From positions 1 through 22,235 of IMG/VR virus record IMGVR_UViG_3300027714_000140: DNA of 22,235 bases; one strand, 5' to 3'. Numbering within the stretch: the first letter of the stretch is position 1; every line of letters begins with the position of its first letter. The stretch comes from a virus. The notes beneath the pieces were generated by a model. The model did no database searches, was not told the DNA's origin, and worked only from the letters and a program-made list of their open reading frames with translations. Made by a program: the position numbers and the translations under genes. Below are positions 15,689-21,755 of the stretch, piece by piece.

Positions 15689-16408
15689 ATGCGAAAACTT
15701 GCCTTTATACCTACCCGCGAAGCGAAAGAACGTCCGATTAAAACTTTTTTGGAGAAAGCAGGATGGGTAGTCCATTACTTAGTAAACGAGAGTTCTATCT
15801 TTGAAGCTTACACAAAAGCTTTTAAAGATAATAACATTATAGCTAAAGATAAAGTTATTTTGTGTCATGATGACATACAAATTTTAAATACTCCCGAAAC
15901 GTTTAATGAAGTTATAGATAAAAATCTTACAAAGGACGTAGGCTTCCTAGGTATCGCAGGTCCTCAGCGACTAAACAAGACAAGCTGTTGGTGGCACGGT
16001 CTTGGTAAAGAGTACCCTCACCCAGACAGCTTCCTGCGCGGGTGCGTATGGCACGGCGACAGTCTTGACGAGTGTTTCCCCACATACTATGGAGGTTACG
16101 GGGAAGTTGAGGTGTTAGATGGTTTATTGCTGGTTACGACAGGCTCCACGTTAAATAATATAAAAACCACGAAACCTAAGGAATTCTCATCAGACTGGGA
16201 TTACTACGATATGTATTATACTTTACAAGCTAATCGTAAAGGTAAAAAGAATCACGTAGTACCCCTTATGGTCCTCCACTCATCTCAAGGTGAAGGGGCT
16301 ATGAGCGAGGAATGGAATGAAAGTCGTTTAGCTTTCCATAAAATGTATGGGGACGACTTCTTAGAGATTACTCTTCCTGACCAAAGCCAACTTCCAAAAC
16401 CGGAGTAG
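15689..16408 (+). CDS. StrF-type glycosyltransferase-like protein
   Basis: 239 aa. The order of motifs matches the StrF-like GT2 domain (Glyco_tranf_2_5): short N-terminal strand, VILCHDDIQIL (56-66, H60-D61-D62 in the DXD place), VGFLGIAGP (84-92), EVLDGLLLVTT (141-151), FSSDWDYYDMYYTLQANRKG (166-185), and VLHSSQGEG (195-203). Family members transfer sugars using nucleotide-sugar donors. In a phage the acceptor could be DNA bases, virion proteins or host surface sugars; the sequence does not say which. It is soluble, with no membrane span. The gene is divergent from terminase, probably leaderless, and its 3' end overlaps the convergent SLOG-like gene by 41 bp. Confidence 0.75.
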   Translation: MRKLAFIPTREAKERPIKTFLEKAGWVVHYLVNESSIFEAYTKAFKDNNIIAKDKVILCHDDIQILNTPETFNEVIDKNLTKDVGFLGIAGPQRLNKTSCWWHGLGKEYPHPDSFLRGCVWHGDSLDECFPTYYGGYGEVEVLDGLLLVTTGSTLNNIKTTKPKEFSSDWDYYDMYYTLQANRKGKKNHVVPLMVLHSSQGEGAMSEEWNESRLAFHKMYGDDFLEITLPDQSQLPKPE

Positions 16409-16880
16409 GGTCCCCTTGAAACTCTTGGCATAGGTCTGCGAAAGCCTCATTTCCTCCAAACTGGTCATGGGCTATCATCACCCAGTCTGAGGAGTCTATA
16501 ACTCGTTTGGTTCCGGCTATTAGGTCTTTATTCCAGTCTAAAGGATTGGAGGTCTTAGTTTCTAAAATAATAATTTTTTCCGCACAACTACTCGCTGCGT
16601 CTAAGATAGCCTTCTCGTCCTTACTCAGTAAAGTGAAGAACTTCTTGCTAGGTATTACTAACACGAACTTCATCTTATTTATAATAAGCAAGGGAAGTAT
16701 ATTTATGTTAACCCCCTTTGTAGGGCATATATAAATAAGCGATGGCTTATTCTGAGCTATTGCACCAAAACATTGCTGCAGCGCATAGTGTCTTTTTATC
16801 GAGAGATGTGTACTCAGCATAGGAGGAAACTGATTTTCCCCTAAAAGTCCCATTTTTGTATTTGCACGAACATGTTCCAT
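16368..16880 (-). CDS. SLOG/LOG-like Rossmann-fold protein
   Basis: 170 aa. From residue 10 the protein reads like a compact SLOG/DUF1273-type nucleotide-binding fold: opening MGLLGENQFPP, helix with ALQQCFGAIAQNK, strand IYICPTKGVNI (glycine loop), LLIINKMKFVLVIPSKKF, strand KIIILETKT, and a final RVIDSSDWVMIAHD followed by GGNEAFADL. Relatives bind nucleotide-derived ligands and include DprA, cytokinin-activating LOG and YspA types. The family match is by pattern only. The start is either 16880, overlapping the divergent gene's start, or the internal Met10 at 16853, where the fold begins; neither has a good Shine-Dalgarno sequence. The 41-bp convergent overlap at the 3' end encodes the acidic tail. 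Confidence 0.6.
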   Translation of the reverse strand: MEHVRANTKMGLLGENQFPPMLSTHLSIKRHYALQQCFGAIAQNKPSLIYICPTKGVNINILPLLIINKMKFVLVIPSKKFFTLLSKDEKAILDAASSCAEKIIILETKTSNPLDWNKDLIAGTKRVIDSSDWVMIAHDQFGGNEAFADLCQEFQGDPTPVLEVGFGQEE

Positions 16881-17270
16881 AAACTATTATTGATTACCTT
16901 CCTACTGTTATCTAGCCCTAAAGGGATAGAAGCAAGTAAAGTCCGTCACGGAAATTTAGCTAACTTTAAAGAGGGTCAGACGGTCTACGTCATTCAGTCC
17001 CAGAAAGTTTATGCAGAAATGGAGCCCTACAAGACTATAACGAAGGAGAGCCTTAAGGAGGGTAGCGCACGATACAATATACTAATGCGTCGTTGTACAT
17101 CCCTATATAAAGCTACACTTGGCAAATCAGAGTATTCTTTGATTGTCGAAATCAATGGGGTGGATAAAACCCTCCATAAAACAGAGGACGTAACAAAAAC
17201 AATAATAAGTCTTCTAACACCTGCCGAAAGGAGGAATAAAAACTATGAATCATTACTTCACACATTTTGA
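16872..17270 (+). CDS. Small exported protein of unknown function
   Basis: 132 aa. Residues 1-21 (MFHKLLLITFLLLSSPKGIEA) form a typical signal peptide, with possible cleavage after the Ala in IEA-SK. The mature part is about 110 aa, basic, with two cysteine-poor alpha/beta segments (GQTVYVIQSQKVYAEM opening like a small beta-barrel; SEYSLIVEING later). Only one cysteine is seen in the mature part. No family recognised. An exported, phage-coded protein could act at the host envelope. It overlaps the Hsp20 gene by 26 bp and carries that gene's Shine-Dalgarno sequence in its own codons. A weak TATTTG lies just upstream of the ATG. Confidence 0.65.
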   Translation: MFHKLLLITFLLLSSPKGIEASKVRHGNLANFKEGQTVYVIQSQKVYAEMEPYKTITKESLKEGSARYNILMRRCTSLYKATLGKSEYSLIVEINGVDKTLHKTEDVTKTIISLLTPAERRNKNYESLLHTF

Positions 17271-17694
17271 TAAGCTCTTCAGCGAGCTTCAAGGAGACTT
17301 CGAACCGAACTCTCACCCACACCCACAGCGAGTAAAAGATACTTGCAGATTACCGAAATACCCAGTTAGCAACTGCTACCTGTCGGAAGACCAAAACTCA
17401 CTACACTTTGAGTTTGCCCTCGCAGGGTATAAGGAAAAAGAAGTTAAAGTTATCGGAGGTAAAAACTCTTTTACCATTCGAGCAGCCAAGGAGGAATCCC
17501 CAAATTCTATGGGTAGCACTGGCGCAACTCACCTGCTTCTACATCATGGAATCAGCGGCAAAGACATTGATTTTTCCATAAAGGTTGACGAGCAATATGA
17601 TACAAAGAAAGCTAAAGTGGCTTATGAGAATGGATTACTATCTGTAACTGTTCCTAAAGCGAAAGAGGCTGAATCTGTTATTCTATTTGGTTAG
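17245..17694 (+). CDS. hsp20: Small heat shock protein, Hsp20/alpha-crystallin
   Basis: 149 aa with an alpha-crystallin domain from about residue 44: strands LHFEFALAGYKEKEVKV (a classic L-P/A-G-x-x-K-x-x-x-V variant), SFTIRAAKEE, then IDFSIKVDEQYD and the terminal NGLLSVTVPKAKEAE. Such ATP-independent chaperones hold unfolded proteins and are widespread in T4-type phages of cyanobacteria and marine bacteria. The N-terminus is Phe- and His/Pro-rich. It has a very strong Shine-Dalgarno sequence (AAAGGAGG, 17228-17235) inside the upstream gene. It ends just before a bidirectional terminator. Confidence 0.92.
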   Translation: MNHYFTHFDKLFSELQGDFEPNSHPHPQRVKDTCRLPKYPVSNCYLSEDQNSLHFEFALAGYKEKEVKVIGGKNSFTIRAAKEESPNSMGSTGATHLLLHHGISGKDIDFSIKVDEQYDTKKAKVAYENGLLSVTVPKAKEAESVILFG

Positions 17695-17736
17695 ATTAAA
17701 TATTTGTTCTTTGGGATGGTCCCCGTAAAAAGACTA

Positions 17737-17768
17737 AACCCAGGAAGTGAAAGCCTCCTGGGTTTTTT
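17737..17768. terminator. Bidirectional rho-independent terminator
   Basis: Perfect 9-bp stem AACCCAGGA / TCCTGGGTT (17737-17745 and 17756-17764) with a 10-nt loop, followed by a T run on the plus strand and, on the minus strand, a looser T-rich tract (complement of 17727-17731). It sits between convergent genes hsp20 and the 217-aa gene. Confidence 0.88.
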
Positions 17769-17784
17769 GTATTGTCTTGTTGGG

Positions 17785-18438
17785 TTAGACGTCCATCAAA
17801 CTGAACTTCATTAACTCCCAATTACCTGCTGTGGCAGGTGGAGCCGTACCATCATTGCTATAACGAATTCCTCCATTACATACCCGAGAAATAATCTGTC
17901 TTGCGACTTGGGTTGATAAGGTTGGGTCGTATATCCAGTTGTTTGGGAGCCCGTTAATTTCGAACAATCCCTCCCCATAAAAGCGGTTGTCCACTTGAGC
18001 TACGTCACCAGTCTGTGTCCATCGTCTCTCATACCCACCTGACAGGGTGTAAATAGCGCCTGCGCCACCCATTGCATTTGAAGTAGTAATGGTTGTAGAG
18101 GAAAGGGCTAGTACGTGCGCCTGTCTTGCATCAGCAGCAGTCGCGCATCCACTTGCACCGGAAACAGAGCTCGTCACGAAGAAATCTAAGGAGTTTCCTG
18201 CATTTCCCATTACCGTAAGTTTTAAAGCACTTACGTCGGTGGTAGAAGGGAGCCAAGTACCTCCGGTTGGTCGGGGATAAGTGACAACCTCATAAAAGAT
18301 GGTGAGGTCCTGAGTGTGAGTCCAAGTGGTTCCTGAACAAGGACCGCTAGACTGAAATAGATTTCCTCCACCTGCACCTGCGAAGGGAGCAGTATAAGCG
18401 GTAGGAGATGAAGGTGTAGGTGCTGGGAGGGGTGCCAT
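17785..18438 (-). CDS. Ser/Thr/Gly-rich probable virion protein
   Basis: 217 aa. The N-terminus (MAPLPAPTPSSPTAYTAPFAG) is Pro/Ala/Thr-rich and likely extended. The rest has short beta strands with Ser/Thr/Gly loops and four cysteines, and a C-terminal part with GLPNNWIYDPTLSTQVARQI. No enzyme motif, signal peptide or membrane span. A late-type box CTATATAA precedes it, and the start context TAAATTATGGC is shared with structural genes here, so a capsid decoration, fibre or other exposed virion role is plausible. I do not recognise the family. Transcription runs alone between two plus-strand blocks. Confidence 0.55.
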   Translation of the reverse strand: MAPLPAPTPSSPTAYTAPFAGAGGGNLFQSSGPCSGTTWTHTQDLTIFYEVVTYPRPTGGTWLPSTTDVSALKLTVMGNAGNSLDFFVTSSVSGASGCATAADARQAHVLALSSTTITTSNAMGGAGAIYTLSGGYERRWTQTGDVAQVDNRFYGEGLFEINGLPNNWIYDPTLSTQVARQIISRVCNGGIRYSNDGTAPPATAGNWELMKFSLMDV

Positions 18439-18455
18439 AATTTAAGTTTACATAA

Positions 18456-18463
18456 TTATATAG
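18456..18463 (-). promoter_or_regulatory. Late-type promoter box CTATATAA
   Basis: Minus-strand CTATATAA upstream of the 217-aa gene; the predicted leader is about 12 nt. It is back-to-back with a plus-strand TATATA at 18482. Confidence 0.5.
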
Positions 18464-18481
18464 TTCTCCCTACACACTGAG

Positions 18482-18487
18482 TATATA
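18482..18487 (+). promoter_or_regulatory. Putative -10 (TATATA) for the 165-aa gene
   Basis: TATATA five bases before the ATG at 18493; transcription would start within a base of the ATG. No Shine-Dalgarno sequence or -35 is visible. Confidence 0.4.
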
Positions 18488-18492
18488 AAGTT

Positions 18493-18990
18493 ATGAAGAA
18501 AGTTGGAACAATTACAGAGTCTCGCATGTCACGCCCTGCGGAGCCAAAAACATATCCCCTTATATCAGACTCCCTATTTGGTGGTCGAGTAAAGATTGAA
18601 GAGAAAAAGAGCAAGGTCGTTACCAAAGCTGCAGCTAAAAAAGCAACTGCTAAGAAGGTCGGAAACGCCAAACTGTTGAAAGATGCAGATGGAGTACTTT
18701 CTACTAACCAGACTAAGACAGCCATTACTAAAGGCGGAGCCTCTATGGGCGGCTACAAGTCTCAAAAAGGTAACACGGAGAACCCAGACAACGAGGAGGT
18801 CGGCGGTCAAATGACCGACGCTTTCAAGCCATTGGCAGAACCCCGAGGAACAGCAAAGGCTGTACGCAGAGACACGGCATCAGCAGAGGCACGTCCCAAC
18901 AAACCGCTACCACCTAAGAAAGCGGCAAACGTAGCAGGTAACAAGAAAGCATCAGTTGACACGCGCATGAGTGCTGCCGAGCAAATGTAA
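18493..18990 (+). CDS. Basic Lys/Ala-rich low-complexity protein
   Basis: 165 aa, strongly basic, mostly disordered. Residues 37-60 hold an Ala/Lys-rich tract (EKKSKVVTKAAAKKATAKK) like the tails of histone H1 or bacterial H1-like proteins, and a second basic Pro/Lys/Ala tract lies at about 135-155. The middle part is rich in Gly, Asn and Gln. No known domain. It could bind nucleic acid or be a packaged internal protein; this is inference from composition. Its TAA stop overlaps the next gene's ATG by one base (TAATG), so the two are translationally coupled and likely work together. Confidence 0.6.
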   Translation: MKKVGTITESRMSRPAEPKTYPLISDSLFGGRVKIEEKKSKVVTKAAAKKATAKKVGNAKLLKDADGVLSTNQTKTAITKGGASMGGYKSQKGNTENPDNEEVGGQMTDAFKPLAEPRGTAKAVRRDTASAEARPNKPLPPKKAANVAGNKKASVDTRMSAAEQM

Positions 18991-19514
18991 TGCCTTTAAA
19001 GCCTGGAAACTCCAAAAAAGCAATTTCTTCTAATATAAAGAAGTTAAGTAGGGAAGGTCGTAAAAAAGACCAGGCTGTAGCCATCTCTATTAGCAATGCT
19101 CGCAAGACTAAAACAGAGAGCCTTTCTAAGCCTGTTCCTAGAGGTAAACTTACTGGAGTAGTACGAGCTTATCTAGAGGAAACTTACGTCGTCCAGGGAG
19201 CTGGAAAAGGCGCAGACGGTAGAAGCTTCGAAAACGCTTGGGTTGTTTCCAATAAGGATAGAGGTTGGTTAGCTGGCAAAATGAAGAAAAGAGATAAAAA
19301 AGCTTCTCTTAAGAAGGAGATGAACCTGTATGACCTCGCCAAATTGTGCGCAGAGCCAGAAGGTGGACACTTAGACCCTTATGAGATGGATAAGAAATCT
19401 TATACTAAGGAACAACGCGACGCGATGTACGGAGAGAGCTCAACTCCTGTTAAGAAGAAGAAACGAGTGCACGGTAAACTTCACCCTCATAAGAAGGATG
19501 ACGGTAGTACCTGA
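18990..19514 (+). CDS. DUF6496-like basic protein
   Basis: 174 aa. The first 38 residues (MPLKPGNSKKAISSNIKKL then KKDQAVAISISNARK) match the short helical domain I know as DUF6496, found at the N-terminus of many phage proteins of unknown function. The middle has a compact segment with AYLEETYVVQGAG and RGWLAGKMKKRDKKASLKKE. The C-terminus has LDPYEMDKKSYTKEQRDAMYG and ends in a basic Lys/His-rich tail. No catalytic motif, no membrane span. It is coupled to the basic 165-aa gene; shared nucleic-acid binding is a reasonable guess but not shown. It ends facing the neck gene. Confidence 0.65.
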   Translation: MPLKPGNSKKAISSNIKKLSREGRKKDQAVAISISNARKTKTESLSKPVPRGKLTGVVRAYLEETYVVQGAGKGADGRSFENAWVVSNKDRGWLAGKMKKRDKKASLKKEMNLYDLAKLCAEPEGGHLDPYEMDKKSYTKEQRDAMYGESSTPVKKKKRVHGKLHPHKKDDGST

Positions 19515-19548
19515 GGAAAGGCTACTCCTCACAAAGCCTAGTTAGGCT
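19512..19548. terminator. Weak paired hairpins between convergent genes
   Basis: Two short stems, TGAGGA/TCCTCA (19512-19517, 19526-19531) and AGCCT/AGGCT (19535-19539, 19544-19548), fill the gap between the DUF6496-like and neck genes. Neither is followed by a T run, so termination is uncertain. Confidence 0.25.
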
Positions 19549-20110
19549 AACCCCAGTCCTTAGGGTCATAAATATCGGCTTCCACTTGACCACCTGAGTC
19601 TGTAAGTATCTCTGGCTTGTCGCGAAGAACTCTTGCTGATGCTACAAGGTGGTAAACACCGTATACTGCGAAAGAGTCTTGCTGGACTTCAAATACGTCG
19701 TAGTAGACATTCTGAAACCTTGGTTGTATGATGTCGCCCGCAATTAAGGGACGACCAAGCTCGGCTTCGATATACGACTTATTAAAAGTGAACAACTGGT
19801 CGTTGGTCATTTCTATTCCGAACTCGGTCAGATTCTCCTCGAACGCGCGCGGGTCATAATGACCTTCAACCAAAACTGGCTGCTGCCTTATCGCTTTCAC
19901 TCGGTTTTCCCCGTACACATCATCGAAGTTTTCATCAACCTCGTATTTATAAATATACATTTGTGAACCTGACATTCGAATAAGCTCATCATCAATCATA
20001 TTGAACAAGTCAATATCCGGGTTGTTCATGTCGAACATCCGGAGACTGTTACTTGGAGGAGGTTCTGGTGGAACTAACCTCTTGTGATTTGCTTTAAATT
20101 CTTTACCCAT
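19547..20110 (-). CDS. 14: Neck (head-completion) protein, gp14-like
   Basis: 187 aa, shorter than T4 gp14 (256). The pattern follows the T4-type neck family: an N-terminal segment before YIYKYEVDENFDDVYGENRVKAI split over 51-73, a mid region PVLVEGHYDPRAFEENLTEFGIEM, FTFNKSYIEAEL, then RPLIAGDIIQPRF, and the closing strands YYDVFEVQQDSFAVYGVYHLVASARVL. In this family gp13 and gp14 seal the filled head and join the tail. The 306-aa gene ends immediately upstream (adjacent bases), so both are one transcript. No gp13 homologue is recognised; the 306-aa protein is in the position where one might lie. Confidence 0.65.
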   Translation of the reverse strand: MGKEFKANHKRLVPPEPPPSNSLRMFDMNNPDIDLFNMIDDELIRMSGSQMYIYKYEVDENFDDVYGENRVKAIRQQPVLVEGHYDPRAFEENLTEFGIEMTNDQLFTFNKSYIEAELGRPLIAGDIIQPRFQNVYYDVFEVQQDSFAVYGVYHLVASARVLRDKPEILTDSGGQVEADIYDPKDWG

Positions 20111-21031
20111 TTAAATATCTCTATCAACTCCCCAGTCTATCGAAATATTATTAATATCGACGCCGCCGTGATTGTTATTTTTTGCCCAGTCATTATACTC
20201 TTTGACGACTTGTTCCTGCATAATACTTTCCCATTTCGGTAACTTAGGGATAATTAATTCTTCGGTTTCTCCAATCCATGCCTTTTGTTCTGAAACAGGA
20301 ACTTCTTCACACTGGCACAACTCAGCAAAATCCTTCATCTGCCCTTTCTTATAATCATTAAACAGGTCAGACATTATTACAGCCATAGCTTTCATGATAC
20401 CGTTTCTTATCTCGTTTCCCCCTGGATTTGGAGGTCCTCCAATAAATGGCATCCCCTGGGACCACCACTCTAAAGGGTTATCCAGCATATCATAGAAATC
20501 CTTGGGCAACTCACCGTTCTCGTATAAGCCTTCGAGCCACTCCAGCGAGTTGGAAATACACTTTGAGTCTGGCGGACCTATACCTTCAAGACAGTTCTTA
20601 AACTTCTCTTTCTCGGGACCATCTGGTAGCATAAAGTCGACGACGACCTCAACCGTTATGTTCATTTTCTCCGAACCTTCACAACCTTTTTCACACAAGC
20701 TTTTATATCTACCACATGTGAATATCAAATCGAAGTTTAGCTCAATTGTAAGTGGACCCAATACCGTGCCCCAACCAGGCTTTATATCTTTGACAATAAG
20801 GTCTGCTATGGGGCTCTTAAGCCCAAATCCCAAGTCAGGTGCGCCGAGGCTACCATTTGGTTTCATCTCTATCTTTGCTGCGCAGCCATTGTTCAGATTT
20901 TTAATATACTCAAAACCTTCCCACCAGCTGTCCTCAGCGGTTTCTCCTCCCCCAGCCTGTCCACCGCCACCGCCACCGCCGCCGGTATTTGAAAATCCTT
21001 TTGATTGAGATGAAGTGGGTCTTGTAGCCAT
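20111..21031 (-). CDS. Cys-rich protein with polyglycine linker; possible virion protein
   Basis: 306 aa, unrecognised. Residues 1-30 are a Ser/Gln then polyglycine linker (eight consecutive Gly at about 17-24, then GQAGGGE). The body has eight cysteines, in part close-spaced (LCEKGCEG, LCQCEE), and acidic/Trp-rich C-terminal helices. Beta segments (PLTIELNFDLIFTCG; NITVEVVVDF) lie in the middle. No signal peptide. A CTATATAA box lies 4 nt before the ATG, suggesting a leaderless late mRNA. It is the upstream partner of the gp14-like gene, so a neck or head-tail role is possible. The antisense frame here reads polyproline and is a shadow. Confidence 0.6.
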   Translation of the reverse strand: MATRPTSSQSKGFSNTGGGGGGGGQAGGGETAEDSWWEGFEYIKNLNNGCAAKIEMKPNGSLGAPDLGFGLKSPIADLIVKDIKPGWGTVLGPLTIELNFDLIFTCGRYKSLCEKGCEGSEKMNITVEVVVDFMLPDGPEKEKFKNCLEGIGPPDSKCISNSLEWLEGLYENGELPKDFYDMLDNPLEWWSQGMPFIGGPPNPGGNEIRNGIMKAMAVIMSDLFNDYKKGQMKDFAELCQCEEVPVSEQKAWIGETEELIIPKLPKWESIMQEQVVKEYNDWAKNNNHGGVDINNISIDWGVDRDI

Positions 21032-21035
21032 ACAG

Positions 21036-21043
21036 TTATATAG
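21036..21043 (-). promoter_or_regulatory. Late-type promoter box CTATATAA
   Basis: Exact match to the box before terminase; the two share a 10-bp TTATATAGAC on the plus strand. With T4 late geometry, +1 falls at the ATG of the 306-aa gene. Confidence 0.5.
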
Positions 21044-21049
21044 ACTAGA

Positions 21050-21066
21050 ATGGTGACAATATTATA
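21050..21066 (+). promoter_or_regulatory. Second copy of the ATGGTGACANTATTATA motif
   Basis: ATGGTGACAATATTATA differs in one base from the motif at 15667-15683 that serves the glycosyltransferase gene. It contains TATTAT at 21060-21065, predicting a start near 21072 on the plus strand, where no large gene follows. Confidence 0.45.
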
Positions 21067-21071
21067 CCTGG

Positions 21072-21164
21072 TCCTAAGGGATTGTAATTAATGGTAGAAA
21101 AATCACAATTCCCCACAGCGAGTCCTAGCAAGACAAGTATAAATAAAATTTTTATACGTTTTTT
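21072..21164 (+). ncRNA. Candidate small RNA or 34-aa ORF between late genes
   Basis: A promoter-like motif (21050-21066) and a hairpin plus T run (21137-21164) bracket about 93 nt of plus-strand sequence in a gap between two minus-strand genes. A 34-codon ORF (21091-21195, start MVEKSQFPTAS) with AAGGG 11 nt upstream lies in it but runs past the terminator, so a non-coding transcript fits better. The 3' part overlaps the end of the 176-aa gene by 2 bases. No homology known. Confidence 0.3.
21137..21164 (+). terminator. AT-rich hairpin with T run
   Basis: Stem GTATAAA / TTTATAC (21137-21143 and 21151-21157), loop of 7, then GTTTTTT on the plus strand. The stem is A/T-rich and weak. On the minus strand it lies just after the 176-aa gene but without a T run on that side. 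Confidence 0.4.
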
Positions 21165-21693
21165 AAGATTCGGTTCCGGTTTCATTAACAACTAGAGTTT
21201 TATGCACAATGTCTGACATGAGCTCAACAGGGTCTTTCGGTTCCTTGGTATCAACAACTGTTTTCAGTATGCTGCTAAGCTGAGTGACGACGAGGGTGAT
21301 TAGGGTTGCAGCGACAGCAATTGCTTCTGTATCCAACATAGACATCGCGGCAATGAATGAGAGCACGCAGATACACAAATATGCAGCTCCGAAAATCGCA
21401 AGGTGTTTTCCGGCTTTTTCCTTCGCAGACTCAGATGCCTTTATGGTGTCAATTTGTCCTTTCAAATTCGCTTTTCTCAGACGAATCTCACCATCAATCT
21501 CCGCACGACGAAGTTGGATAGCCTCTTTAGTGGAGCCTAGAAGCTGTGCTTCCTTTTGGTCCTTATCTTGTGTAGGAGGAGCAACTTCTTCTTTAAGTTT
21601 TTCTTGCTCACGCATCGCGAGCGCTTCCTCGGGCGTAAGCTCAATAAGCTTTACGTTCCCCTTTTTATCGTATGTTTTTCTGTATTGTGCCAT
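21163..21693 (-). CDS. Two-span membrane protein with coiled-coil arm; possible holin
   Basis: 176 aa. Residues 1-95 are charged and helical, with a probable coiled coil at 45-92 (alternating LRRAEIDGEIRLRKANL). Two hydrophobic spans follow at about 98-119 and 123-145 with a very short turn (LDTEA), so both ends should be on the cytoplasmic side. The C-terminus is polar. Two-helix hairpins of this kind occur in holins and in membrane anchors of unknown role. It lies next to another small membrane protein, which supports a lysis pair, but no endolysin is present in this window. A CTAAATAA box lies 14 nt upstream of the start. Confidence 0.6.
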   Translation of the reverse strand: MAQYRKTYDKKGNVKLIELTPEEALAMREQEKLKEEVAPPTQDKDQKEAQLLGSTKEAIQLRRAEIDGEIRLRKANLKGQIDTIKASESAKEKAGKHLAIFGAAYLCICVLSFIAAMSMLDTEAIAVAATLITLVVTQLSSILKTVVDTKEPKDPVELMSDIVHKTLVVNETGTES

Positions 21694-21707
21694 TAGTTTT
21701 ACCTACT

Positions 21708-21715
21708 TTATTTAG
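21708..21715 (-). promoter_or_regulatory. Late-type promoter box CTAAATAA
   Basis: Minus-strand CTAAATAA upstream of the 176-aa membrane protein, the same variant as before the 332-aa gene. Predicted leader about 9 nt, holding a weak AGGT. Confidence 0.45.
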
Positions 21716-21755
21716 TGCACATTGAATCTCATCGTTCGCAAAATTTTTTTATTTT

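Noticed and set aside
18448-18453. Minimal start-stop (ATG TAA) before the 217-aa gene
   Set aside because: The predicted late transcript start is about at or after this ATG, so it is probably not in the mRNA.
20502-21008. 168-codon plus-strand open frame ending in polyproline
   Set aside because: Shadow of the polyglycine linker and body of the 306-aa gene; no promoter or ribosome site.
21138-21145. Exact T4 late consensus TATAAATA on the plus strand
   Set aside because: It is part of a hairpin arm next to a T run and points into the antisense of the 176-aa gene; no late gene follows it. The local late box appears to be CTAWATAA on the minus strand.
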